From Coriaria nepalensis (Eukaryota > Streptophyta > Magnoliopsida > Cucurbitales > Coriariaceae): a DNA stretch of 64,000 nt. Shown here in pieces: positions 32,862-44,270 of the stretch (position 1 is its first letter; each line of letters begins with the position of its first letter). A model generated the notes under the pieces. It saw only the letters and a list, made by a program, of their open reading frames with translations, made no database searches and was not told where the DNA came from. The stretch covers positions 1,374,001 through 1,438,000 of the forward strand of contig CP114500.1 in NCBI GenBank assembly GCA_027186245.1, read 5' to 3'. The translations under genes and the position numbers were made by a program.

Positions 32862-34717
32862 CTAGATCTCATTTTTCCCATTCACCGGAACAAGGGGCAT
32901 CCCTTCTTCGTTGTCGTGATAGTCTTCACCAAGAGTCGAATTCTTGTTCATCAAGGCTATATTAGAAGGGATCAGAACCTCGGAATAATCAGACTTGGGA
33001 ACAAGAAAAATGAACCCTAATGTCGAGAGCCTTAGGACATTTCGAATGAGAATAACCAACCAAAGGTTCGAAAAATCGGTCCTAGTGACATGTAACAAGT
33101 GAAGAACCATTCCACCACCCCATTTGGAACATAGAAAGGCAAGACTATCTATGCACGCTAAGAGTGCAAAAAAAGAGCCTTCAATCCCGGCAGGACAAAG
33201 CCGGGTGTTCAGGACCATCATGGGCATCCATCGGATTTTAGACACGATTCGAGCCACACATTCTTCAGTTAGAACGAAGAAGTAGTCTGGGATTCTGAGT
33301 TTAAGGTTCCAACGGAGAACAAACATTAGATCGAGCATTCCGGTTAGGCCGTAGAGGAGTTGAGCTAGGAAGAGTATATTCCGGAACGGGTAGTCTTTTA
33401 GTGTCTTGTGGTATATTAGTACTCCTACAAGTGAAGCCATTGCACCAACTGCATATATTATCCCAACCGACTCCTGTATAAATACAACGGTAACATCAAA
33501 AGGTTCAAACTGTTAAGACACGTGCGACTCTGATATCATGTTAATTAGATTTGATTGGAAGATTGACCTGAGAAAAAGCGGGACCGGCTTTCGGGTCAGT
33601 GTACCAAAAGAATTGGCCTTCATGAGTATTTATGCTTAGAGCAAAAGAAAGGAACATGAACAGTGCAGGTTTCCAAACTTGAGGCACTTTGATTGTTTTG
33701 TACATCCCCTTTGCCGCCTTTGCTGCTTCCTTCAGCACGTCCTGCGCCACAAAAACAGTGGAAGTATATATTGACTTTGACCTGTTAGAACAGTTTGACT
33801 TTGACTAGTTATAATTATTACCAAAAGAAGCGAAGAATGGTTTATAGATGAAAATTAGTCAAACCGTTTTCTTGACTGATTGGTGAGATGTGGTAGTAGA
33901 TCTTTCTTCATGGATCACAAAACCCAGCAAGAAGATCATGACTGGTGGGATCGCCATAACACCCAACGCTTCCTAAACGGAATTTTTGTTAACCATACAA
34001 GAATATTAATTTATGATCAAACTTCAGTTAACATTTTCATGTCCAATCTCACTTTGACCATCATATCTTATAAGATAAACGTACCTGAGGCCCGAGAAGA
34101 TGGACAAACACACCGCTACAGGAAAACCCGACAAGTGAGCCGAGAGACGAACATGCCGCGCAAAGACTTTGCAAATCCGGAGCCAACGATCTCACCTCAA
34201 TACTACTCCTCACAATGCACGCATCAATCGTCACGTCGGCTATAGCCATAGCGGCCGAGACACCGACCAGGCAACCCAGTGCGGCCCAGACTGCGATAGA
34301 GTCGCCGTCCAACGCCACCACCAAAGCCGACACGGAGCCGAGTACACCGGCTAGGAGAAAGTACGGCCGCCTGTGATACCCCCGGATTGAGAATACGTCG
34401 GTCAGTAGGCCCCACACGGGTTTCATAATCCATGGGATGTAGTAGAAGCCTAAGTAGACTTGAACTATTGAAGGTTGGAGTTTCTTGACATCTTTCCAGT
34501 AGTAATCTGTTACGACTCGGAAGTATGCGCCGTTGAAGCCTTGGCTGAGGCCGTATACTAGAACCACCCCTAGAATGAAGCTCGGGTTTAGGTCCGATGA
34601 GAGGTTTCGGATCCATCGGATTGGTTCGGTGAGTATGGACAAAAGTTTGCAGAAGTTATTGGAAAATATAGAATGAGGTTTTTGGTGATGTTCATCGGTT
34701 TGATCAGAGGGATCCAT
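32862..34717 (-). CDS. Folate-biopterin transporter family protein (FBT6/At5g10820-like)
   Basis: Four exons: 34085-34717, 33865-33972, 33568-33741 and 32862-33473; 1527 nt, 508 residues. Motifs in order: [85 protein letters not shown], the second-exon span EALGVMAIPPVMIFLLGFV, QFFWYTDPKAGPAFSQ, and LNTRLCPAGIEGSFFALLACID. Like its neighbour it is a multi-span BT1-family transporter, but the sequence is clearly another subgroup, nearest from memory to At5g10820. Its first two exons are fused relative to the FBT2-like gene. It lies inverted to the FBT2-like pair. Substrate unknown. Confidence 0.94.
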
Positions 34718-36565
34718 ATTTTGTGATTTTAAGTGTTTGTTTGATATATATATATATATATATAAGTTAAATAACTAAATTATATATATTTACCCAATAT
34801 AGAATTAGAACATGGGCCCATGTGACATATATTATATATATATATATATATATAGATATAGATATATGATAGATAAGAAGATTAAAGTTAAATAAAATAT
34901 AAATAAAATAAGATAAAGTTATTAATAATCTATATTAGTGTTAACTAATTTATCAATCGCCTTGTGTTGACTAAAAGCTTTTTGGATGCATGCCTAGTCA
35001 CTACTCATACATAGAGGCGGAGGCTTTGACTTACGTAAGGCATTATGGTACTTGTAATTTATTTTGTGGGGTCCACAAGAATAATTATAATTGACTTTTC
35101 AAATTTTTGTTATTTGACCTAAGATCGTCCCTTCATCTTGTCACTTTTAATATTTCTCTCTAATTTTCATTAAAATTTAATTTATTTTAATAGTTTAATT
35201 ATATAATTAATTATTTTAAATTAATAAATCAAATATATATATATTTTGGCCAATCGTAAACTTCTCTCCTAACTCGCCTTGTTGTATGAGTTGTCGAGTC
35301 GTGATCATTGGTTAAATTTTTTTAAAAAAATAAGATTTTATTTTATTTTTATAAATAATAATATAAAATATATTTTTGTTATTATATTATAAGAGTACAT
35401 ATAAATAAAAAAGCAGCCCATGAAACGAAAAAGGAAGTAAATGGTATGGGCCCAGAAAACCTTTTTCAGGCCTGGTTCATTAGTTTGGGCTTAAAGGTTA
35501 TTCGGAGCTTTTACTAAACTACCTGTCGGGTCTCTTCTTGCTCGGCGAATTGTTTTGACTTGACGTCTTTTACCTTCAATCAACTAAATCACTGTTCGGT
35601 CGGGGATGCTTTGTTTGACTTGATTAAAATTGTTAAATGAGAATAGAAAAAAAAAAAAAAAGAATGATAAATTTATTATATTTGTTTAATTATATAAGAA
35701 TAAGAATACAAAAATTTGATTATATTATTTTAATATTTAAAATTGAAAAAAAAATAATACATTTAATTTTAAATGTTATATAAGAATTATAATAAAATTT
35801 AAATATATTAAAAAATATATATTTAAAAGAGTAAATGAATTTTTTTAAATTTAAATAAGAATTAAAAATTATTTTTATTTTATTATAAAATTAAATCAAA
35901 TATTTAAATATAATATATATATATATATATATATATTATATTATAATTAAAGAAATAGAATCAAATATACTCTTTATATATATCTCTACGAGTAATAAAT
36001 ATTCTTATTTTTTATTTATATACGGACTTAATTATTTAATCTATTTTTTTCGATTGGATATTTGTTTAACGGACATATCCTTTCTCTTTTCACAAAAAAA
36101 TCCTTCTCATAAAATGTATTGATTCCTACTTTCCTTATTTGATCAATGTTTCCTAATTCTTGTACATTTTCCTTGGTAACACTATAAATAGGTTAAAACC
36201 CATGATATACCAGAAGGAACATATTCTTGAAATTAATTTCATATTCAATTTAATTCAATAAAATAAAATAAATTTAAATAAAATAAATAAAAGGGAAGAA
36301 ATTATAAATATACAAAGTAACGGCAAAAAAAGAAGGGTTTTTTTTTTTTTTTTTTCTTGTTCTCTTCCCAGCTACTGTCCTGCCATCATTTGCTCACTGC
36401 GAAGAGACAGCCCGCTCCTTCCTCTCCTCAGGCCGCCCAGCCTCTCTCTCTCTCTTTCTCTCTCTTTCTATCTTCTTCTTCGAAGGTAGAATCGAATACC
36501 TAATCAATCTCTCCCTTCATTTTCTCTCTCTAACGACGTGAATCGAGAGTTGCGGCTAAGAAGTT
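34718..36565. other. Intergenic: divergent promoters of FBT6-like and eIFiso4G genes
   Basis: Very AT-rich, with (TA)n runs at about 34744-34764, 34832-34854 and 35913-35935. No coding region. The right end (36340-36565) is the CT-rich leader of eIFiso4G. Confidence 0.5.
36183..36190 (+). promoter_or_regulatory. Candidate TATA box of eIFiso4G
   Basis: TATAAATA about 375 bp before the start codon, at the edge where AT-rich intergenic sequence gives way to the CT-rich leader. A leader of roughly 350 nt is implied. Inference from sequence only. Confidence 0.4.
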
Positions 36566-39500
36566 ATGCAGGCGGATCAGACTGTGATTAGCTTAAGACC
36601 AGGAGGCGGTGTTGGTCTTCGTGGAACCAGATTTCTTACCCCTCGCTTCGATCCTTCTTCCTCTGACGCTCCGACTCTCCGTCCCCATGGCGGCATCGCT
36701 CCAATCTTCAAGGTAATCTGAAACCCTAGCTCCGTCGTGTAATCAGCACATGCGGAATCCCGGGTTGTGTGTTTTTCTTTGGTTTTTTGTGGTCGATTAT
36801 GTGTATTCAATTTTTAGATCTGGAAAAACTTTTTCCTCGTTTTGGAATCGTAATTGTGGTTTCTGCCTGCCCTGTTCTGTATCTATTTCTATCGCGTTTG
36901 TTAGGTATTTTGCGCGTTTCTGATTGATTTAAATTACGTTCTCGGTATTTTTTATTTTTATCTTCATTTTTTTTAAAGATGCACTCTTTCGATGTTGGGC
37001 TGGTTTTTTCTGCTCCTTCTCACGGGAAGGGGGAAAAGGAAAACGTCTTTTGAGCTGATTTGTAATTATTGATGTGTGGAAAAGAGTAGTTGATTATTGT
37101 TCAATAGCTAATATTAATTTTGGCACTATTATGTTGATTCTTACTCTTTATTCAGAGCTTGCTTTTATATTTCTCTTGCGTTTTTTCTTGGATGTGTATT
37201 GTGTTTTGGTCCCAAAAAGGCGTTTTTTTTTTCTTTTTTGTTGATAGAGTATGTTTTTCTGTATCATGGGTACTATGTATTAACTATTTCAATTTTGTGC
37301 TGTATTAGACTGGAGACTTGCGGTTTGAAGGCTGTGAGCGTGTGCAGTACACCCGAGACCAGCTATTACAACTCAGAGAAGTTGCTGTAGTTCCTGAGGA
37401 TATTTTGAAGATTAAACAAGAAATTGAGGCCGAGTTTGGTGAAGAGGGTCAATCTTGGGGTCATGCAGATGGAAATGTAAGTACACTTTGACTTTTCTGC
37501 TCATTTAATGTACAATTTTGTACTTCAATTTTGATTTTAAAGATGCACTTTTTCTTTCTTCCTGTTTACTATCTCACATGTATATATTCATTGAGAGATG
37601 GAGTTTGATTCCAATAGCATTAGCCAGTTTTTGCATGTTGGAATTACTATCGCATTTGCATCTCTCTTTTTTTTCCCTTCCTCCTCTTACATAAAACTCT
37701 TATTTTTGAAAATTTCTGTAGGTGCAACCTCAATCCCAAAGTCGTTATTCTGAGCCAGACAACCGTGATTGGCGTGGTCGATCTGCACAGCTGCCTACTT
37801 CTGGAGAGGAGGGTGACACTTGGGAATCAGGCCGATCTGAGTCAAGACCACAAGAATTGAATAGTCACCAGGAGCAATTAACTGGGCAATTCTCAAGAGC
37901 TCAAATTTCTGCTAATCAAGGGGTATAACTTATATTAGTTTACTCAGTAAGAAGACCTTTTGTGTTTGATATCTCTCTATGCTGCAGGAAATCATGAATG
38001 CGCTTTCTTTCCTATCTTCATCTCTTTGGCCTCTTAGCCAACCGATAGTCTACTATCAGAGAAAACAAACTTTCTTAATTCTTTTTGTTATCCAGTTCCT
38101 TATTTTCTCTGATTTTTGATAAATATTGCTGGTTCATCTATATGTTTTAACAGGGAGGCCCTGCTCCTGCCCTTGTCAAAGCTGAAGTTCCATGGTCTGC
38201 TCGAAGAGGAAATCTCTCTGAGAAGGATCGTGTCTTGAAGACATTGAAAGGGTAATGACACATGATTTCGTTAATTATAGAAGCGAACCCCAATTGTATG
38301 CGCTTGTACTAATTCTCATTGTTTTTTATGATGTCTTCTTTCTGTGCAGTATACTGAATAAGTTGACTCCAGAGAAGTTTGATGTCCTGAAGGGCCAGCT
38401 GATTGATTCTGGGATAACGAACCCAGATATTCTTAAGGTTCCCATATTTAGATGCTCTGATTGTGTCTATTCTGTGAGAACTTATTCCGAAACTAACATT
38501 CTCCTTGAATGCAGGATGTTATATTGCTGATATTCGAGAAGGCTGTGCTGGAGCCCACATTTTGTCCCATGTATGCTCTCTTATGTTACGACCTTAACGA
38601 GAAGCTTCCTCCTTTCCCATCTGATGAGCCCGGGGGAAAATATATCACTTTCAAACGTGTCCTCTTGGATAATTGCCAAGAAGCATTTGAAGGGGCTGAC
38701 TCTCTTAGGGCAGAAATCCGGCAGATGACTGCTCCTGAGCAGGAAATGGAACGTAGAGATAAAGAAAGAATGGCTAAGCTGCGAACCCTTGGAAATATAC
38801 GTCTTATTGGTGAACTTCTAAAGCAGAAGATGGTTCCTGAGAAAATAGTTCACCACATTGTTCAGGTCATATCTGTTCTCATTCACTTCATTCTTGGTAT
38901 GGTTAGGCGGTTTGGTCTGATTATGTATTCTTCATTGGTACAGGAGCTTTTGGGTTCTGACAATCAAACATGCCCACCCGAAGATAATGTTGAAGCTATA
39001 TGTAGATTCTTTAATACCATAGGCAAGCAGCTTGATGAAAACCAAAAAGCCAGGCGAGTCAATGATGTCTACTTCAGCAGGTTGAAGGAGCTGACTTCAA
39101 ACACTCAACTTGCTCCACGGTACAGGTTTATGGTTCGTGATGTTCTCGAGTTGCGGTCCAACAACTGGGTCCCTAGACGTGAAGAGGTAACAACCTACTC
39201 AATTTGTTTTGTCCTTCTCAATTATCTGTTTACAACCAGTGTTATTTTTTTCCCCCCCTCATTACAACCGCCAACTGATGTTGATCTGTTTTGGCAGGTG
39301 AAAGCAAAGACTATCACTGAAATCCATTCAGAGGCAGAAAAGAATCTTGGCCTACTTCCAGGATCTACTGCAATGTTAAGAACTGGTCATAGTGCTCTTG
39401 GAGGTGGTGGGATAAGTTCAGGAGGTTTTCCGGTCAACAGGCCTGGGGCTGGAGGTATGATGCCCGGAATGCCTGGGGCAAGGAAGATGCCCGGAATGCC

Positions 39501-40341
39501 AGGGCTTGATTCCGAATGGGAATTTCCTCGAACCAGATCAATGCCAAGGGGTGATGGATCGGGCCCCAACCAATCATCTGCACGGGTCCAACCTCCTTCT
39601 ATCAACAAACCTACCTCCCTCAATTCAAAATATTTGCCTCAAGGAAGTGGTGGGGTTATAACTGGGAAAACAAGTGCTTTATTGCAGGGTACTGTTGCCC
39701 CTCCTGCCCGACCTAGTACTGTCTTGCCCGTAAAAGAACCTGTTGCTACTCCAAACCCCAAATCTGGCCCTACAGCAGCGCCGATATCATCATCACCTCA
39801 GAAGCATGCAGGCCCTACAACTAAATCCAATCAAGCTAATCTTCAGAAAAAGACCGTTTCACTTCTAGAAGAATATTTCAGTGTTAGAATTCTTGATGAA
39901 GCTCTACAGTGTGTGGAGGAGCTAAAAGCACCGGATTATCATCCAGAAGTTGTTAGAGAAGCTATTAACCTTGCGCTTGAAAAGATCCCACCACATGTGG
40001 AACCACTTGCAAAGCTTTTCGACTGCCTGCTTCAGAAAATGGTGTTGACTTCAAGAGATATACAAACAGGGTGCCTTCTTTACGGGTCAATGATAGATGA
40101 TATTCAAATTGATTTGCCAAAAGCTCCGAGTAATTTCGGTGAGATTCTTGGAAAGTTGGTTTTGGCCCAGGGTTTGGACTTTAAGGTCGTGAAGAAAGTT
40201 TTGAAGGAGGTGGAAGATAAGAGTAACCGGATGGCGATTTTGAGTGGGGCTATGAAGAGGATTAAGGATAGTCCTTCCGCAGAAGGTATTTTGGCGACGC
40301 AAGGGGTGGATATTCAAGCTTGTGAAAGTTTGCTTGCTTGA
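36566..40341 (+). CDS. Eukaryotic initiation factor iso-4G (eIFiso4G)
   Basis: Eight exons: 36566-36712, 37309-37476, 37722-37922, 38154-38251, 38350-38437, 38515-38865, 38944-39186 and 39298-40341; 2340 nt, 779 residues, the size of Arabidopsis eIFiso4G1. The N-terminus ([24 protein letters not shown]) and [16 protein letters not shown] [13 protein letters not shown] eIFiso4E-binding site are clear. The MIF4G domain spans roughly residues 215-430 ([34 protein letters not shown], [18 protein letters not shown]). A Gly/Pro/Met-rich linker follows, then the MA3 domain ([24 protein letters not shown]-like C-terminal helices). It scaffolds the plant-specific eIFiso4F complex with eIFiso4E, eIF4A and PABP in the cytoplasm. 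The two introns around exon 7 are 78 and 111 nt, both stop-free multiples of three, so retention would keep the frame. Confidence 0.96.
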
Positions 40342-41339
40342 AGTAAGACCACCAGTTAGCGGTTAAGAAATTTTCCATTTTACTTCTGTTTTTTTTCTCT
40401 TTGGGTCGAAATTCTTCGTTTTGGAGTTCCGTTTCCTTTTCCGATCAGCAAAAATTGACAAACCAATAATTTACTTGAGTTGTATATTTTTTCTGGGTTT
40501 GTTGACTTTGTTCATTGAGGTTGAGGAACATAATTTTCTTGTAATTTTCTCTCTTATCATCCTTGTAATTCTGTTCAAGGATGATTTGAGATGAGGGGGA
40601 TCATAGCTGGTCCAGATGTTACATTAGATTTTTCAAGTTAAATGTACCAAAAAACACTTTTTTGTTCTTTGCTCTTCGTTAGCATAATCTTTGCATCTCT
40701 CCTTTCGTGAATGTACTTGTAGCTTTGTTGGCTATGGATTGGAACAAGGGATATGCAACTTAGCCCGCCTCCGTTTATTGTTTCATATCCGGGCAATTTA
40801 CTAGTCGTTTATACAACTCATTCGTTATAGGTAAGATAGTACTAAAACCTTTAGCAGGACAAGCTACAAAAGTGTATAGACTTGAGTAAAGGTCTGTTTT
40901 TTTTTTTAAGATCATTTTTTCTCTCTCAATTTTATATATTTTATGTTGTAATCTCTTGTAGCCATGGATTAATAAAGTCAATGGGAAATTCTTTATATAC
41001 AATGTTAAAATCTTGCCATATTGCACAGCTACGTTGGTACTTCATTTGTATATATAAATTGAATTATGTGAATTTGATGTTGTTCTTGAAGAGCCATTGC
41101 GACCTTCAACCACCTTGAATTATTGGGCAGCTGCTCGTTTTATCGAACATTCTTTGCCCGATCTTACCCGAGGTACCACCATCATTATTTATCTACTCTA
41201 TTTTTTTGGTGCGACAGTTTGGTCACTCTCCTCTCATGGCTCTGTTCAATTGAGGAATTGTTATGTTTTGTTTGGTTAGAGCAAAAAAGCAGCATGAGGG
41301 AAATTAGTAGAGGAGAAGGGATGAAGATGGCATATCTAG
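40342..41339. other. eIFiso4G 3' flank, no gene seen
   Basis: 3' untranslated and intergenic sequence. No recognised gene; several short open frames without family resemblance. Confidence 0.4.
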
Positions 41340-41498
41340 AGAAGGAAGCACAGATCGTCTGAGAGACAATCTATTCAGGGTGCAGCTGAAGAGTTTCTTG
41401 AAAAAGCAGCAAAAGAGCTTCTCGGAGGAGATAATGATAAAGATGGTGGTTTGCTCGGACCGCTTCAGTACCGTGTTGTGGATAATGAAGATGAATAA
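41340..41498 (+). other. Unassigned exon-like open frame
   Basis: A 52-codon open frame ending in TAA at 41496, reading SERQSIQGAAEEFLEKAAK then ELLGG, KDGGLLGPLQYRVVDNEDE. The acidic, regular composition looks like a real terminal exon rather than random AT-rich sequence, but I do not recognise the family, no in-frame ATG starts it, and no upstream exons were found. It may be the 3' remnant of a lost gene. Confidence 0.3.
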
Positions 41499-42035
41499 CC
41501 CCCTGTGGATTGCTGATCTGATCTTTCACTTGCTTATATTATCTATCTCTCATCGTCAAATTTTTCTATGCATATCATGGGTTTTACTTTGCTTGATTTA
41601 CAAACGATTAGAGATAGAGATGCCCAATGCTTTTGGGATTATTGATTATTTATTTCAAAAAGAAAAAGAGAATCCTCTGCCTGATGTAACTTTTTTTTTT
41701 GGAAAGTAAAACACCGACAAGAAGGCGATGAAGGACTTCATCATTCTTTTTGATGATTATGCATGTTTTGACGCTTCTGGGTTCTTTTTTTTTTTCCTTT
41801 TCCAAGGGAAGTTGCAAAAATCTCTAAATTAACCAGAGTTATGCTGTTTTGTAACTTTTGTTCATAATGTTTTATTGTTTCATTTTTATGAAAGCCAAGT
41901 TTTTTAGTGTTTAGAAATGTGTTAAAAAAAACAAACAATTGCAAAAATAAACAAATGAATTGATAGAACCATCCTAAATTTGAATTACATATTAAGTAGT
42001 AGTGATGATATATCATAATAGCCCGACAAATTCCC
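41499..42035. other. Intergenic, no gene seen
   Basis: AT-rich with poly-T/poly-A runs near 41690 and 41785. The right part is the 3' flank of the phytocyanin gene. Confidence 0.4.
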
Positions 42036-42572
42036 TCACATGATAAGAACGAACCCTAGCCCAAGAATTCCCAAACCCACAACCAAACCAGCCTGCAAAT
42101 TTACAGCCCCACTAGTTGGAGCAACGGCCGGACCTTCAAACTCCGTAGGAGAAGGAGCCGGAGAAAGAACAAATCTCTGTCTTGGAGAAACCACAACTAC
42201 AGTCACCTTCTGACCCTGTTCACAGTGACCCTTTGCCCCACTTATGAAATAGTAAGGCCCTGCCCTTTCCAGCTTAACCCTTGTGTTCCCGTCCTTGTAC
42301 TCTTCTATCGCCATTGATGTATTGCAGCTTCCATAGCCTTCCTCTGTCACTTGCAGAACCGAGTCCTTGTTTCTGTCGTAATTCCACACGAGAATGTCGC
42401 CTATTCGGAACCGAGAGTTCTGGGCCCATTGATCCAGAGATTCGGCTTGAGAAGAGGATGATGGGATTGTCCATGCATCTCTCTTCCCTCCTACGAGAAA
42501 TACTCGAGCTTCTGAGAATCCGAAAAGGAGGAAGATGATGAGTGGTAGAAGAGCTTTTGATAAACCAGCCAT
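42036..42572 (-). CDS. Early nodulin-like phytocyanin (ENODL13/14-like)
   Basis: 178 residues in a single open frame. Parts in order: signal peptide (LLPLIIFLLFGFSEA), one plastocyanin-like domain (VFLVGGKRDAWTIP, LDQWAQNSRFRIGDILVWNYD, DSVLQVTEEGYGSCNTS, GPYYFISGAKGHCEQGQKV), a Pro/Ser-rich arabinogalactan-type stretch (SPAPSPTEFEGPAVAP), and a hydrophobic C-terminus (VGLGILGLGFVLIM) preceded by a possible omega site, that is a GPI signal. The usual copper ligands are not all present, as is typical of ENODLs, so it probably binds no copper. It is a plasma membrane/cell wall glycoprotein; relatives act in reproduction and sieve elements. The usual phytocyanin intron near the N-terminus is absent. 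Confidence 0.93.
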   Translation of the reverse strand: MAGLSKALLPLIIFLLFGFSEARVFLVGGKRDAWTIPSSSSQAESLDQWAQNSRFRIGDILVWNYDRNKDSVLQVTEEGYGSCNTSMAIEEYKDGNTRVKLERAGPYYFISGAKGHCEQGQKVTVVVVSPRQRFVLSPAPSPTEFEGPAVAPTSGAVNLQAGLVVGLGILGLGFVLIM

Positions 42573-43686
42573 TTTGATGCGCAGAGAGAGAGAGAGAGAG
42601 AGGACTGATCTTAATTGTCTTTTCTTTCTTTGTTAAGGAAGGAGGAGTTGGTTCTGTATAAATTTATAGGGCAAAAGCGGGAAAAAAAAAGGTGGAAGAA
42701 AAAACTAGCCGTTGAGCCTAGGGAAAAGGCAGGGTTCTGGGCCTGCCGGCTTAGTATATCGTCTACGTTAACGTACCTGACTCTGTTTCTGCGGCGAGGC
42801 TTTTTTGTCTATTACCGATATCCAACGGTTAAAAACCATGATAAAAGCGGGTTAAGCCGTTTTTAACGGTCCGTTTATTACAAGAGCTGAAATTCAAAAT
42901 AACGTGCCATTTTTTTTCCCCCATAATCCCGCCTATTTATTATCTGGGGACTAGCATTTTAAACCGGTCTGTGGATCGGGTACCAAGTTCACTTTAATCC
43001 GATCGGATTCTACCATATTTTCATTTTAATATTCCATTTACTATTTCTTGTTGAGCTAAAATTAAAAACCTCTAGCATTCTGTAAGAATGGCTAAATATT
43101 CCTTACATCTTAAAATGAGTAAAAAGATTTTTTATATATTTTATAATAAGTGCTTAAAATCCTCTTTAATTTAATATTCAATTTTTTAATTAATAGAATA
43201 TTAATATGATATAATGATTTAATTAATGTGTTACAGTTCATATTTTGAAAAAAATTAATTAAAAAAATAAAAAAAAAATTATTTATTTATTTTCTCTATT
43301 AATTAATTTAATTTCTTTTATTTTTTTATCTATCTTGAAGGCAGCCGCCTCCCCATGCAAAGAATATTTTTAATCATTTTGGAGTTTTTAACCCACTACA
43401 CAAACAAAATGCGGGGTATTTTTGCCTCTTAACTCTTTCTTGTTAATTTTTGCCGCTGCACTTCTCACCGAATGTGATAAAGATAGAATCGATTATGAAA
43501 AAACACTTTTCGGATCTTACGTGTTCAGTATCTAAACCTTCAACGGTCAAACTTTTTCTTCTTTAAACGTGTCTTCTCCTACGACTCATGATCTAACTTC
43601 TAGATTGTTAGTTACACACAAACACAGAGGTTTGCTCCCAGAGCTGAGGAACTAGACACAGAAGGCACACAGAGAGAGAGAGAGAG
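42573..43686. other. Intergenic: phytocyanin promoter and AT-rich spacer
   Basis: Holds a (GA)n tract at 42584-42601 in the phytocyanin leader, its candidate TATA box, and from about 43020 AT-rich DNA with no gene. A second (GA)n tract at 43673-43686 precedes the small open frame. Confidence 0.45.
42661..42668 (-). promoter_or_regulatory. Candidate TATA box of the phytocyanin gene
   Basis: On the minus strand TATAAATT, about 90 bp before the start codon at 42572, which would give a leader of about 60 nt containing the (GA)n tract. Inference from position and sequence. Confidence 0.5.
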
Positions 43687-43696
43687 ATGGCAATAA

Positions 43697-44008
43697 TTGA
43701 AGATTGGAGAAGAACAGCAAGATGGGCACAAGGCAGGAAATGGGTCTAAGAAGTATTCTCCTCGCAACCTTCCTTTGAGCACCACCACCATGGCTATAGT
43801 CGGAATCGCCGCCATAGGAGCCGTTGCTTACCTCACCATGTACTCTAAGGAAAACCCGAAAAATCCAGAATATCCGGCCACAGATGTCCCAAATACCCAG
43901 AAGACATCAAGAGGAAGTAGGATTTATAAGCCTTCATCGCTTGTAATAAGCATATATTTCAGTATCTATCAATGTAAGCAAGCTATGGTCATCTTCATAA
44001 TAATGTAA
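43697..44008 (+). CDS. Small single-span protein, start uncertain
   Basis: An open frame reading GSKKYSPRNLPLSTTTMAIV, GIAAIGAVAYLTMYSKEN, then a hydrophilic tail. It looks like a small protein with one membrane span (about MAIVGIAAIGAVAYLTMY). The first ATG in this frame is at 43790 (72 residues), but the preceding codons GEEQQDGHKAGNGSKKYSPR look coding. An ATG at 43687 is in another frame and stops after 20 codons. Either the original ATG has become ATT at 43703, or the protein begins at 43790. I do not recognise a named family. No introns were assumed. Confidence 0.45.
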   Translation: MKIGEEQQDGHKAGNGSKKYSPRNLPLSTTTMAIVGIAAIGAVAYLTMYSKENPKNPEYPATDVPNTQKTSRGSRIYKPSSLVISIYFSIYQCKQAMVIFIIM

Positions 44009-44270
44009 TGGACTTTTCTATATTGAAGCTATGGTTTTAATGTTTCCAAAAAGGATTGATGTAAGCCTCTTTTATCAAACATGGAATAACATTGTAAATT
44101 GTAAACATGTTGAGCTATAACAATCCCTAAATTTGATAGTAAGAATTCGAAAACTGACTTCTACAATTTAATTTATAATTTCAACCATATAAAAGGGAAA
44201 AAAAGAGGAAGTTTTAAAGTTTAAATGAAGATTCTACAATCTTCGTATTTATAACCTGGATTTTGCTTCA

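Noticed and set aside
42281..42538. Plus-strand frame opposite the phytocyanin
   Set aside because: Shadow of the minus-strand gene, which has signal peptide, domain and GPI signal in one intact frame.
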